A stretch of DNA of 64,000 nucleotides from Helopsaltes ochotensis (lineage: Eukaryota; Chordata; Aves; Passeriformes; Locustellidae), in NCBI GenBank assembly GCA_013400155.1, contig VXBM01000417.1:535414-599413 (forward strand), written 5' to 3'. This document shows positions 38,501 to 51,667 of the stretch, in pieces (position 1 is the stretch's first letter; each line of letters opens with the position of its first letter). The notes below the pieces were generated by a model. That model saw nothing but the letters and a program-made list of their open reading frames with translations, was not told the origin of the DNA and searched no databases. A program made the position numbers and the translations under genes.

Positions 38501-39748
38501 GGGAAATCTCAGACTCTCTGGATGTGCAATTTTGTAAAATCAAAACAAAATAGCATAGAAATGACCATGCTGATTCTAACCAGCAGTGTAAATACACCGC
38601 TAAGCTGTCTTTAATAACAGATATTACCCACAACCTCCTATACCAACCCAGTTATTTCATACAAGGACTCAGCCAGTCCTGCTAGAAACACCATGGAATA
38701 AGAGGAAATGTCTTTCTAAAACCCACATAATTTACATGAATCCCAAAGCAGGGAAATTTATAATTTCTTTTTCTACCTCTTCCTACCTAAAGTAAATGTG
38801 AATCTTTTCCTTATTTACATAAATGATGCTGATTTCTCTTAAATTGAGCTTTGGGTGCTTGTTCTGCGCTAATGAAGTAAAGCAGACTAATAGATGTCAC
38901 TGTTTTCAACTGCCAAGTTTCTGTTCTGAAATTTTTGCTGTGATTTACTGTCTCCTACAATATTCCAGAAGCAGTCTTAATTTTGATAGATTTGTTGGAT
39001 GACTATTTCATCTGGCTATGAAGATGAAATTAACAACCTGCCTACCGTTTAAATGTCAGAGAGTTCAGCTCAGTAATACCATTTATTAGGAAGGAAAATT
39101 ATTTTTTCTCTAGTTTTTAATAAGAACAAAATAGAAACACTAATGGGCAGAGCATGTCTGCAATTTTAAAGATTACTCTCCTTTAGAATTGTTTTTATTT
39201 TGCCAGCATAAGAAGATGAAGATACTTTTTCGTATAGTGAAATGCCACAGCAATTTCAGTGTGATGTCAGATTTTAGCTGGATAACAGAAGAAAGATTGT
39301 CACTTTTGCTATTCACTTCTTTTTTTCACATGCCAACTTAAAAGGCAGATAGTTTCATCAAAATGCATTTCTAGTGTCTGCCTTAATTATTTGCCATGGA
39401 TCACTGAATCTACAACATGTAACAGCCAATTTGGTGTTATGTAAATACTGCAATATATGCCAGTGAGTACAGTTCTGAAAAGACATCACTGGATATGCTA
39501 CCACTGATGGCACATCTGTATGTATGGCTCTCCATAAAACCATCCAAGTTTACAAGATTTTTGTTATCCATAGCTATTGTGGTGTTTTGAGCAGCCTCTG
39601 AAGTTAGCACTCTACAAGTCTTGCAGCTTCTGTAAATTAAAAATTTAGCAATTTTAGACAGGACTTAAAATTGGACAAAAAAACAATAGAATATGGAAAG
39701 AAAAAAAAAAAGACACAATAAATAATTGCTTTGGGGTTTAGTTTTTAC
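35525..39748. other. intron, AT-rich
   Basis: A tail exon (phase 0 in, phase 1 out) is expected between 39749 and 35524. The only candidate, 37283-37327, is very weak. No repeat family was recognised. Confidence 0.4.
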
Positions 39749-39989
39749 CTCACGGCAATGCCAAGTCTCTCCTTCTCCAGCTTCTTCAATTTCTAGGTGA
39801 ACTTTGAATATAGTATTAAATTTCTTACTTAGTTTAATAGAAGTCTCATAAATCTGCTCTTTTTTAAGGGATCCTTTGGGTAACATGACTGAAGTACAAG
39901 TTCCTTTTTCACCACATACAGTTAAAGACGTTTTAGGGTTCATGGAACTAGAAGAAATATCACCACTTGTGATTATTCTTCCCAAGTCC
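39749..39989 (-). CDS. PLAT-repeat protein, exon: both PLAT halves fused
   Basis: A 241-bp exon with acceptor ttatttcaacag and donor CGTGAG|gtaaaa, phase 2 in and phase 0 out, fully open. It reads DLGRIITSGDISSSS, then LTVCGEKGTCTSVMLPKGS, then IFKVHLEIEEAGEGETWHCR. The last part is a PLAT second half (I-x-K-V-x-L-x-I and the terminal T-W-H-C-R-E), and LTVCGEKGTCTSV corresponds to the first-half V-x-L-x-G-x-x-G strand. Here the intron that normally separates the halves is absent. The incoming phase 2 does not match the phase-1 exit of 45714, so at least one exon between them is missing from this annotation. Confidence 0.72.
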
Positions 39990-41714
39990 CTGTTGAAATA
40001 AAACAGCAGAAAAAATTTACTGGGTTTGCTGAATATCCAAAATAATACATCAGTTTGTAACAGGCTGAGTTAGCGAGTGACTAGCAACCCATTCCCACCT
40101 TTGTACTGAGCACAAATATTGGCACATAACAGGTTCACTCACTATCATTGAAGAGCAAATTTGGCATCAGTCCTTTCATAGTGGTAGCTGATACTTTAGA
40201 GATGGGCCAGTCCAAGAGCAATGTGCAGATGAGACTGCCAGTTCCACATTAGAGACTCGTGAAGAGCCATGACAATCTGTCGATTTCTCGCCCTGCCCTT
40301 CATAAATATCTCTTGATCATTTTAAGTATTTTTTCTCACTAGTCACCATTCAAAAGGAGTATATTTTTTACAAAATATTACTGGTTATGAGGTTTGCCTT
40401 TGGTCAGGGAAAAGTATTGTTTTCATTCTAATTTTTTGGGGATTTACTTAAATGAACATGTTAAAATTTCCTCCATACATACTATAAGAAGATGGTGATG
40501 AGATAAACCAGTTCAGAGATTGAAATATGATATTTTTATATCATTTTTATACCACAATTATCACAACATCAAAGTACAAAGCTTTAACCATTTCTTCTAT
40601 GAAGAATTAATGCTTGCTGAGAGATTAAAAATAGTCCTATATAACATCACATAGATTTGTCTACTTTAGGGACTCAGAAAACACTCCAGGAAATTTTTAC
40701 TAGGTCTTTTTGAAGCATTTAGTCACTTAAGCATTGTAGATGAATTGACAGATCCCTGAAGGCTCAGAAGGACTGCGGACTAATGCCAGGTAGGCTCCTA
40801 AGTAACTTCTGCAACTCTATATGGAACAGATATTTTGTTAAAGCTTCAATCAACAAGACAGTTTTGAAGATCAGAAACTTCTACCCATCAAAAAAACTCC
40901 CTGATTTAGCTATCTTTATTATTTTAATTCATTTTAATAGAATATATGGAAAATTCAGGGTTATCAAAGTCATGGTTTCAATTCTAAAAAATTGTGAAAA
41001 TCAGAATTTTTGATCATCTGGGCTACTGCAGAATTGAGAAGAATTTTTTAGTAACATGACTTTGCTCTGTTTATGCAAAGTGAGACAAAGTATGGATCTG
41101 GTAATTTAAAATAGCTATTTTGTAAAACAGGTTGTTTTACTTTGAGTATGGAATCAGAGACTCTCTGAGTTTATGCCAGTAAATCTCAGCTTCCTACCTC
41201 AGCTTCAGAATGTTCAGTCACCTCAGCTTCCTAACCACAACAGGAAAGTCTTTGTCTCCAACTATAACTAATGCAAATAAAGCCTTATTGCTTTAGATCA
41301 GGTGAGGATCTGTACCATTAATCCAGCACTTGCTGACATAAAAATTTAGTACTCATCATCTGTAAAATCATTTAAAATACCTTCAGTGTTACCACTTCAT
41401 GAGTAATCCTAAATCTATTTTCATGCCTATGAACATTAAATGTAAATGAAACCAATAATATCTGTGAGAAAATGGAAGTCAAAATGAAAATTTTTCACAT
41501 CCCATGTGAAATAATCTAGGATATTTTAGCCCTTTACTACTGAAATACTGTGCCTTTAAGTTAGCAGTGTATAACTGAAGTGAAGGGCTATGTCTGTTGG
41601 ATCATGCAGTATCATACACTGCTATAAATTAAATTGCTTCATTTCTGAAAAATTTGTTGAGATTAAATTTAAAATCAACTTCCTTCCTTCTCCTTGTTTG
41701 AGTATAAAGCAGTG
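39990..41714. other. intron
   Basis: No exon or mobile element recognised. A phase 1-to-2 exon is predicted somewhere between 39990 and 45713. Confidence 0.4.
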
Positions 41715-42713
41715 TGTTGGGATTGTGTGGCCAGGTTTTGGTAGCAGTGGGGCTTCAGGGATGGCTTCTGTGAGAAGCCATTAGAAGTTCCCCCGTCCAG
41801 CAGCACCAATGCCCACTTACTCCAAGACAGACCCACCCCGGACCAAGGCTGAGCCATCAGTGATGGTGAGAGCACCTCTGGGATAAGATATTTAAGAAAG
41901 CAGCAGGGAAAGACCTGCACAACTGCTGGAGAAGAGTGGGAAAATGCAGGAGAAACAATTCTGCAGTTCCTCAGATCAGTGCAGAAGGAGAACGAGCAGA
42001 GACTTCCGTGATCCCCATGGTGAAGACCATAATGAGGAAGCTGTACCCCTGTGGCCCATAGAGGTCCATGGTGGAGCAGAGATCCACCTGCAGTCCATGG
42101 GGGATCCCATGATGGAGCAGGTGGCTGTCCAAAGGAGGATGTGACTCATGGAAGCCTGCACTGGAGCAGCAGGACCTCCCATGGCCCCATGGAGAGAGCC
42201 TGTGCTGGAGCAGGTTTACTCCTGAAGGACTACACCCTATGAAAGGAACCCAGGCTGGAGCAGTTCATGAAAAATGGCAGCTCGTTAGAAGGCCTCACTT
42301 TGGAGAAGTTTGGGAAGGACTATCTCTTGTCACCCCATGCTGGAGTGGAGGAGGAAGGAGAAACAGAGACCATGTGATAAATCGACTGCAACCTTTATTT
42401 TCTGTCCTGCTGCGCAACTAGATGGGAAGAGGTAGAGAAAATTGGGAATAAAGTTCAGCCCAGGAAGGAGGAGGAAAGGTGTTTTTAGGTTTGGGTTTAG
42501 TTCTCATTATCCTGCTCTAATTTCATAGGTAATAAATTAAGCTAATTTCCCATAGTCAAGTCTGTTTAGTTCGTGGCAGTAACTGCCGAGTGATCTCTCC
42601 ATGTCCTTATTTGGACTTATGAGCCTTTTGTTGTGTTTTTGTCTGTCCTGTCTGGCTGAGGAGGGAATGATGAGGATGGGCAGCTGGCATCCAACCAGGG
42701 TCAACCCAACACA
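41715..42713 (+). mobile_element. solo LTR, avian ERV type with internal GGAGCAG minisatellite
   Basis: A block of about 1 kb beginning TGTTGGGATTGTGTGGCCAG and ending 'ccagggtcaacccaacaca'. I recognise the start, the 'cccatggaggtcc...ggagcag' units, the 'gtttagttctcattatcctg' part and the end from a long dispersed bird LTR. Between about 42040 and 42340 a diverged unit of about 35-45 bp containing 'catg...ctggagcag' repeats several times. TATA-like 'agatatttaag' is near 41887 and AATAAA near 42532. The flanks cagtg (41710-41714) and gagtg (42714-42718) match at 4 of 5 bases, a plausible decayed target-site duplication. Antisense to the gene. Confidence 0.8.
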
Positions 42714-45713
42714 GAGTGCAATGCTAAAAATCTAATCTTTCTTTATTTCTTTCTCAGAAATCTTTTCATTCTCTTGGAAAGGCATTAATGGACTGCCGAA
42801 ACCCATTTTAGGACAACTTTGTTATCTCTCTTCCTTCCTTGATGTGTAAACCACCATTAATTTGATAGATCACTACTGTGTCCATTTTGAGCATTTCATT
42901 AGCTATTCTGAATCTGTCACTTTTTTTTAATACCCTTTCACAACAAAGAGCTACCATTTTCTCAGTTATCGTATCTTCTTTACAACTATTCCAGCTTGAT
43001 CCAGTCCTTCTGGACAGAGGTGGCCACAAATTACATGTGGCATTTCTGATAAAATATCACATTTTCTCTGTAATGCCCGTAATCCACTTTGATTTTGACT
43101 GATAATGCCTACATACACACTGGGGTCACAGTAAACCCGTAGCCATGTCACGCTACTGCCTCGAAATTATCCTGTGATCTCATAACAAACCCAGGTATTT
43201 CTCATAGTCCTCCTGCTGACGAATTTGTGTTACAGAAATCATTACAAAATGCAGCAATACAGATCAATACAGTTTTAAGACCCTGACCTACAACCAGTTC
43301 CTAATTCTAAAAAAAACCCAAACAATTGAAACTAGGACCATGTATTAGAATTGAGAGCTCGAATAGCTAGCTGAGTTTACACCTAATTGTATACAAGCTG
43401 TTTGTCACACAATTCTGTTCAATTCCTTTCATTCAGTTCTCAAAGTTTATTGCACAACCTCTTGTTCTCCTAATAGCACTCCCAGCTTTGTAGCACCAAG
43501 ATTTCATTAACATATTCATTGTATCTTCTTCAGCTCTTTACAGTTCTTCCTTTTACTACTACTTTTCTCTTTCTTGTTATTACCTAATAATTTCCCATAG
43601 AGAAAATAAAATTCAATACAGGAATTCAGACAGACTAAATGTATTTACATTTGTCTTACTGCAAAATATTTCCATAGTGCCATCTTGTTTTACAGTCTAT
43701 CTTTAGTAAAGTCATGGTGCATTCCTTCTCATTTCCTATTTGCCTCTATTATCTCAACTATTCTTTTTTTCAAAAGTCTGTTATAAAGATTTTCATGTGA
43801 ACAATTACTAGGTCTATATTCACCTACATTATGCTTTCTATTTTTTAGATGGAGGCATTATGTTTGCTGATGTTAGGTCCTCATAATATTGTTTTAAATC
43901 GTTGCTATTAGATCTGCCACTAGACTAACAACTACTCTGTCACTGTTTGAGTAAATGGAACTCAAAGTCCTATTTGTGTTTCTGATTTTCTGATTTACAA
44001 TAAGATTATCCCATTGGTAACTGTGCTTTTTGCTTCCCTGACCAGTATTATGATTCCTTAATGAAAAGAGAGACAAGATATTCTAGTTGTTTAGGGATTA
44101 TACCTAGATGATCTTCAGTCTGAACTCTGTTGTTCTTGAATAGTTACTCATCTTTTAAGGTTCTTTTCATAAACAAATGGTTGAAGAACCTTTACTCTTT
44201 TACTTCTTTTATAAAATCTGATTTAGCTTGAAATGTAGTAAGTTCCATTGTATCCGTATACTTTCTGACCCCTAAGGTATTGCTCTTTGCTGATTTGTCT
44301 TTTATTTATCCATTCTTCATGGGCTCTCTGCTTACTTATCATATTATTTCTGGATTTATTATACATCCAGACCAAAAATGATTTTCAATAGATACAGTGC
44401 TGAATATTAATAACCATAGACATGAAATTATTAGCAAGTCTGTACTTAGATTTTTGAGGACTATGTGTGTGCATATGAAACCAAGGAAGGAAATAGTTTT
44501 TACACACCTATATTCAGACATTAATCAAGGTGCATAAAGAAGGATGCAATATTTCTCTTGCTTTTCATATTATCAGTGAAGAAATATGAGACAGACTTTG
44601 ACCAGCCTTGGGCTTCTGCTCTGAATTACCCTCAGGAGACACCTGCCTTGCTCTGTGGACTATGTAGGACACCTATGGAATCTACTTAATAGAGACCTGG
44701 GATACTTGTTGTGGTGAAATACAGCTATTTCTTGTTCTGAAGTTGTCATTACCTTAGCTGTTCATACTATGCTTATATTTCCATGGTTTTCTGTTCTTCT
44801 GTTGTATCAATAGCATTATTTCTGTTTTGTTAGATGACATGAGGTATTCATGAGTGGACTAACTATAGACGGCAAAATGTAAGGATATAATCTATTAGTT
44901 TTGTCTGCAACTAAGTATAGTATAAAATTCTCTGAACATAAAAGGAAATATGCAGGATCATGGAAGTTGGTTTATAAAACAGATGATACAGAATGCAAAT
45001 TCACACCTTCAGAGTAGTGAAACTTTACATAGCTTGGTCTATCAGTTCTGATTCAGTTTTCATAAATGGACTCAAACTAGCATTTTACACCTCTTCAAAA
45101 AAAGACACATGAGAGAGCTAAAAAATCCAGTATCCTGGCAAAGCATACTTTCAGTATCTAAGTTGTTTCTGAATTTTGGTGGTTTATTAATTAAACAATT
45201 TGAGTAGAATATTGAGTTCAGGTCAACTAACTGTTTTCAAGAACTTGTGCCATTGATATAAGTAAAAAAGAAAACTGCAAATAAAAGCAAACGCTTTCTG
45301 CAAATATATGAACATAAGGGAAAATCGCATTCTGCTAAAAGAATTTTTGTATCTCTGCTTGTGATTTCATCACTGTTGCAGGAGCCTTCTGCTCTGCATT
45401 GAATACCATATGGAACAACCTACTTCTTTCTGCTTCAGCTTTTTTCCTAACCTCAACTAAAATCATAGTACCTTCATTGCCTCTGTCACTTAATATCTCC
45501 CTTATGATGTAGTTTTTCTTCCCTGAGCATTGTAATTATATTTACCATCTCAGGAAAGTGTTTAGAGAGAGACAATTGGTGTGAGTCAGGCAGTTCACAT
45601 TCAAGCTATACTCTTTCTGTAGTTTGGTTTTAGCCTTAAAAATAACCCAAAAATTATTATGGATTACAATTAAAACAAAAGCTGGAAGGAGTTTTGAGGT
45701 TTTTGGACCTTAC
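42714..45713. other. intron
   Basis: AT-rich sequence with no exon or repeat family recognised. Confidence 0.45.
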
Positions 45714-45965
45714 CATAAATCTTTCCTGCAAACGTTGCATTCCTGACTTTTCCAAGAAGTTTTGATGTTTGTTCCATCTGTGCATCACCAACTCCACTGT
45801 CTAACCATTGATGGCAAAGAAATACATATTGTTTTTCAGTCTTGGCTGATTCATGGATGACAATTTGGTTGAGGTACCATCCGGCTCCATAACCCACATT
45901 ATGGTGCTCAGCAAGGACTTTGCTTAACTGTCCTAGGTCTACTGTTCTCATTTCAGAGCTAGAAA
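45714..45965 (-). CDS. PLAT-repeat protein, exon: PLAT C-terminal half with tail
   Basis: A 252-bp exon with acceptor tatcttgtccag and donor TTTATG|gtaagg. In phase 1 it reads SSSEMRTVDLGQLSKVLAEH, then GAGWYLNQIVIHESA, then KQYVFLCHQWLDSGVG. D-L-G-x-L-x-K-V, G-W-Y-L-x-Q-I-V-I and Y-V-F-x-C-H-Q-W-L-D cover a complete PLAT second half. It continues as an inter-domain tail (NATFAGKIYG) and leaves in phase 1. A second acceptor (tttctag, 45958) would start the exon 7 bases later and change the incoming phase to 2; the upstream one fits a phase-1 exit from 50383. Open throughout. Confidence 0.82.
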
Positions 45966-48900
45966 CTGGACAAGATAGAGCAAAAAGAATAGCACACTGA
46001 TTAGACCATATATCTGATCTTCTGTCTTTGAGAAGTTTGCATTTGGAAAGACAATTTCCTTTCAATGTTGGAGCACCTTTTTCTGAAAATAAGGAAAGAT
46101 GTCATAGGCTGATATTCATATTTGGAGAACCTGTTCAGAAACTATGTGGATCCTTGAACACATACATTTTTCTTCTTCCAGATCACTGCAGCTCAGGTTT
46201 TATTTAAAAAAACATCCTTTCAGGTAGAAAGAAACCTCTGATTGAAAAACCTAGAGAAAGCTCATGAAAATTGAAGTTCAGCTAATCTAGCATAACTGAA
46301 ACAAAGGGAGTTCTTCAAGAATCAGGATAGACCTGGTAACTTAAATTTTTGTTTAGATAAGGAATTTTATTTTTAAACATTTCCATGTATTTTACATTCT
46401 AAGACACCCTATTATTCAAATAGGAAATGTCGTATTATTCAGCCCTGAAGAGAAATACTGTTGACGACTATGCAAACAAAGGAAGATACTGACATTAGAA
46501 ACTATAACTAAGGCTGTGCACGCATACAGGCAAGAATTGATGTGCTCCTCGGATGTAAATAGACATCTGTTTAAATATTGCTACGGCTACCAGTAAACAA
46601 AAGCTAAATGGCAACTGCACTAGTGCATGTTGGGATGAATAAATTATGTGAGTGAGAGAATGAATGTGTTCTGTGCAAGATAATATAAGTGGGTGGGTAG
46701 ATACATGGGCATGTGTGTGGGTGACATTAAAAAAACCCCAGATGGATAGTAGAGACAGACGCTATAATTTTTATTTGTTGCCAACCAATTTGCCACCAGG
46801 CAGGAAAAAGCATGAGGACCAGAAAGCAATGAAGGAAGAGATGATTTTTAGAACGAATTATGTCATCTGGTCCATTCTCCTGTCTGTGTCAGACTATTCT
46901 CCACAATGTGATCAGAAAAAGAAAACATCTAAGTTATTATTCCTATCACAGCCTTAGGACTTCCAGCATTCATACCTTGTTATATCCATGATATCCTCAA
47001 ACAGTTACCATGGCAAGTCATATCCCTGCATTTAAGTATATGAAGCCCAAAATACGATCTAGCTGGGAGGAACATCTTGCAAATAACTTTTTGGGAGCAC
47101 TCGTTGCTTTTTAATTTTATTCTTTGTAGTTCCAAGCCAAATATAATTTTCCTGTCATTCTACATGACCTTTGACTTAGAGGAAATAGCCTGTGTTGCTA
47201 ATATTCATGTTCCTTCACAGCTAACTCTAATTGAGAAAGGGACCTATCATTAGTTTCATTCTTTGCGATAATAATTAACATTCATTAGACAACAGTGGTC
47301 ATAATCACCCATTGTTATCAATGAATTCTCATAATAATACATTAAATTGCCTACTCCCTCAGCATTAGTAAGAACGTACTTTTGGTTGATGTCATTATAT
47401 TTCTTTTTTCCCCTTCAGTATAAAGACATTTGGAACTGCATTAAACACACCACTGGAAGTACAATTCATGAAAGCCAAAAGGACTTTATTTGAACTGCTT
47501 TGCAAACCCATTTTACTCTGTTTTCTTGCACTTGGTTGAAATTTTTTGTCTTCATAGCTTTTTCCTTATATTCATTATATTCAGCAGTCAAGAGAGACCC
47601 TTTCTTTTGTACCTCAAGTTTCCTTAAGTTTGTTTTCTTTGCCTGTGCATTCCATATTTTTCAGGGATATTACTGACATAATTTTGTCCCTCAAGACAGC
47701 TTGGTCTTTACATTCCTTCCTTTCACCTTCTGTTCTTAGAGACTCTCACTAAAACCCCGTCCCAACTTTTTTATTGATGAACTTCTATGTAAAAGAAATG
47801 TAAGAGTGGTAGTAGTATTTTAAATTGCAGATCCATCGAGTCAAGTACAGTGTTGCCAACAGCTACCAATAACAGATTTTTAGGGAAGAGTTGAAAAACA
47901 GGGCAAATATATAGAGATGCTTCTTGAATATAAAGTCTTTCAGCCTTTTGCAATTTGTGGTTCAGAGATTGCCTGAGCCAGAGATGGTCTTTGCACTTAA
48001 CAGCCTCAGTGGAAAGTTGTCTTCCATGACAATGTGCAATAGCTTTTTGCACCAATATGTCTTTTACCATCTGTAACATCTTGTGCCAGAAAGTAAAATG
48101 TATTAATTACACATGGAGCAAAAAACCACCTCCTTTTGTTTTGAATCTGCCACCTGCACATTACATTGAATGCTCTTGAGCTCTTGTATTTCACAAAGAA
48201 ATAGAAATGTTCATTTTCTCTATGCCATTTTATATTTCTTATCTCCCTCACCTTTCCTCTCGTCATCTCTGTTCCAGACTAAACATACTTGTTTGCTTCA
48301 TTGTTCTTTGTATGGAAGATATTCCATATTATTTGACATTCTTCTTGCACTTTTTAAGACAAGTGAATCAACAAAACACAGCATCCATTATGCATCTGCA
48401 CCAGTGAACATCTTTGGAGGTACGATTGTGTTTTCTGCCTTGAAGTGGCTGGGGGTTTTTTCATGGTTTTTGGTTGATTGGTTGGGGTTTTTTTAATAAT
48501 TTCTAACATTTTATTTGTTCTGTTTTCCTGTTGTTTTGCTTCTACTGAGATGACATCCTACTACTTTCATATTTCAGAGCTCATCATTTTGCATGCAGAT
48601 TTAAGGGGTTATTCCCTCTCACAGGCACTGCTTTTCATTTAGCTACAAAGAATTTAATCTGTTGTTTTATTACCCATTCACTCTGTATGAGGTTCTTCTG
48701 CAGTCTCTGCCACCAGCTTTAATATTTATTACCTTAAATAGCTCAGTAGGGTCAGAACATTTTGCCATCCCACTGCTCAACCCTTTCCCAGGAACCTATT
48801 GAACAATGAAGAACATGAGCACACAAAATACCTAAGCTGAAGAACCCTTCCATTGTCTACAGCACAAAAACTGCTCCCTGAAAACAAAGGACTTGCTTGG

Positions 48901-50382
48901 GAAGACACTCAGCACTCTACTGCTTAACACAGTGGCTCTGATTTCTTTACCCCTAACAGCCACATCACTGACTCTGTATTAACATCCATGTATGAAATAC
49001 CATGTGAAATATTTCTTTTTAGACTTCTTTTCCAGATGATGTCATTGACTATGTGCTTTTACAGTTTTGATTAACTCTTTTAATTGTCCATAAGCATTTG
49101 CCCTCAAAAATACCTACCTGTATTTTTAGTAATATCATCCAGACAATCAACATCATAAATCTCTTCCTATAATGTTATAGCACAGTTTGGACTAAAACAG
49201 CAGGATTCTGAAAAAAAAAATAGCATCTTAAAAAAAAAAAAGGAAGCATTATTGAAGAGTCAGAACAACATATAGAAAACTCTAAGTAGGAAGATTAAAA
49301 AGACATTCTTCCTTGCAAAGAACACAGCAACACTAGTGCACAGAGTGTAGAGGCTCTATAAAACAAGGGAGAAGCAAAGAGAAGGTGAAGAGAAGGTGAC
49401 ATGGAAGGAAACATTCACTGTGTCTTCCAAAAAAGATGTGAAATGAGATTTAAGGAGTATGTGAAAGTTTAGTTTTACTCAGGTAGCAGATCAAGTGCAA
49501 TTAAACTGAAACAGGAGGCTATGGACACTTATGATGTCTGTAGAAGAATTTATACAAATTCATGGAAGAAAAAGTATCAATGACTAGAATATGACTCTGG
49601 AACAAAATGGTGTGGATGGTTTCTCAGTTTCTAAGCTCAAGAAGACATAATAAACCTAGTGAAGGAAGAGTTGTTAAGTGCAAGGCTAGTAAAGCAGTGG
49701 AACCGGTTGCCTAGGAAAGCTATGGCATCTCAGGCATGAGAGAGCATAAGAAACAGTAGGAAAACATACAGAGGAGTCTGCTTTGTTGTACAGGAGGAAT
49801 TGATCAAGTGCTCTTAGTTCAGGGTATGGGTGAACATGTTGTGTAGATATAATGATTAATATGGTAATAAGCAAAGGTTGACGAGGAAATCACTCCTAGG
49901 ATTTACCTTGAGCAGACAAATATGTTTACTAGCAAGTTTACCTGTTTGCAATTCTACAGATAAGTGGATTAATTAACATATAGTAGCTAACACATTTAAA
50001 ATCTTTCTTTCAACTCTATCTGGGCAGATTAAAAAAAATTAAGGGAGGAGTCACAGGAAATAGCCCTGATATTTCTATACTAGCTTCACCAATAGGTGAA
50101 AAATAAGCCATAGAATTTTATATATTATTGGATCCAGTTCCATATTCTAAGAACATTTACTGATAGTTTGTGGATTTTAAATTTATTGGCACTCAAACTA
50201 TTCTTAAACTGTAATCTCAATTCAGGTAAAATGTCTATACTTAGTAAGGAACACATTCTTTCCACAGGTTACCAGATTGTAACAACCATGCTGGTATTTC
50301 ATAATTGGAAAGAAATATGGTATAAGAAAATGATAAAATTAAATACAGAAAAAAAAACCATGTAAGGAAAACGACTCAGTAC
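45966..50382. other. intron
   Basis: Mostly AT-rich. A segment near 49685-49730 ('agtggaaccggttgcctagg') resembles the CR1 'ctggaacaggttgcccag' block and may be an old CR1 fragment. Poly-A-rich tracts at about 49209-49240. No further exon recognised. Confidence 0.45.
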
Positions 50383-50526
50383 TAATCTGCCCTCTTTCAA
50401 AATGTGAGTGTCCTAGTCTCCTTTTGCAGGAATTTCCCCACTCCCCAAATACTGTGATAAATACATCTGCATCAGTTCCTGATGCAGTAAGTGTTGCTGT
50501 ACGGACATGGATCAAGTAAAGGACTT
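50383..50526 (-). CDS. PLAT-repeat protein, exon: PLAT N-terminal half with shifted donor
   Basis: Acceptor tttttcatggcag, phase 1 in. It reads EVLYLIHVRTATLTASGTDA, then DVFITVFGEWGNSCKRRLG, ending HFERGQ. G-T-D-A-D-V-F-I-T-V-F-G is an exemplary PLAT first half. The other N halves stop immediately after F-x-x-G-K/Q with a GT donor. Here that position (50387/50386) reads CAG|ATTAGT, with no GT. The next GT is four bases downstream (CAGATTA|gtactg), giving a 144-bp exon that leaves in phase 1, and 45965 begins in phase 1. The frame is therefore kept at the cost of one extra residue. Confidence 0.85.
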
Positions 50527-51667
50527 CTGCCATGAAAAATCAGTGACACAAGACATTATCAAATGAGATTATTAGCAATGTAGTTATCAAAAATTATAAA
50601 CCAATATATTTTAGGCACAAGATTAATTTCAAGACCAAGGAATTAAGTTATAGGAATTGACATAAATTTTGTGAGTTTCATATGGATTGCTAGCTATCTC
50701 ACAGCACACACTACAGCATTAGGGAGGAAATGTTCTTTATGAATCAATGCAAAAATCCATGCTTTTATTACAGAAGGAAAAAATATTCTACTTCTGGATT
50801 CTGGAATCACCTGAAAGACGTAGACTGACTTTATCATGCTTGGTAAAAAAAAGAAAACCAGGAGTTCTTGTAGGAATTATAGATCTTAAATTGAATTAGG
50901 ATTTATCAACTCTAACATTTTACCAAGGAAAAAACACAGATCATGAAAACCACTTTTTGTCCAGGATCAGCTGAATTATGTTTTAATCTCATATTTTGAG
51001 AATTATGGTCAACATCATTTAATATGTTCAGCAGAAAGGGCTCAGCTATTTATACAAATATGCATTGTTATTATTCTTCACAATAAAGGATGGCTTGCCA
51101 TGACTTTTGTCTGATGAGTTATACAACACACATTCCTTGAGGCAGCATGACAGAGGATTTTTAATGGGTTCTGTGAAGAATTAAATGTTATAAACGACTC
51201 TTAAGATATATTTCCATTTACAGTCTAGCCTCCAGTTAGATATTACATGCAAAAAGTTTTAAATATTTTAACTAAGACTTCTGTTCACAGAATATAATGA
51301 ATGAGAATTCTTTTCTACATATTTTATAAAATGTAATCTGAACAAAGGAAGATGTTATCATATTTTAAATACAACGATGAAATGAAATATGGCTTCAGGG
51401 GCAGAAATGGGGCTTGAAGAAAGCCTCAAAAAACCCTGCCTTTCCTCTTTGTGATTCATGCCATTATGACTTTGCACCTGCCTTCTTTTAATCTGTGATT
51501 TAGTCCCTCATTAGGTGTAAATCAGTCATTTTCTGAAAACTGCCATTAAAATAGACTAGCTGAGCTTTGTGCATTTTTCAGGCTTTCAAATTGGTACTTA
51601 GTCTAGTGAAAACAATACATGTCAGTTGTTTTAAAACAGAAGAAAATGCTTTAACTATATACATATA
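50527..51667. other. intron
   Basis: The stretch about 51440-51610 looks less AT-rich and repeat-free and could be a conserved non-coding block. No exon recognised. Confidence 0.4.

Noticed and set aside
41675..42421. Several frames of 60-81 codons on both strands
   Set aside because: They lie inside an LTR with GGAGCAG-type repeats; no coding function supported.
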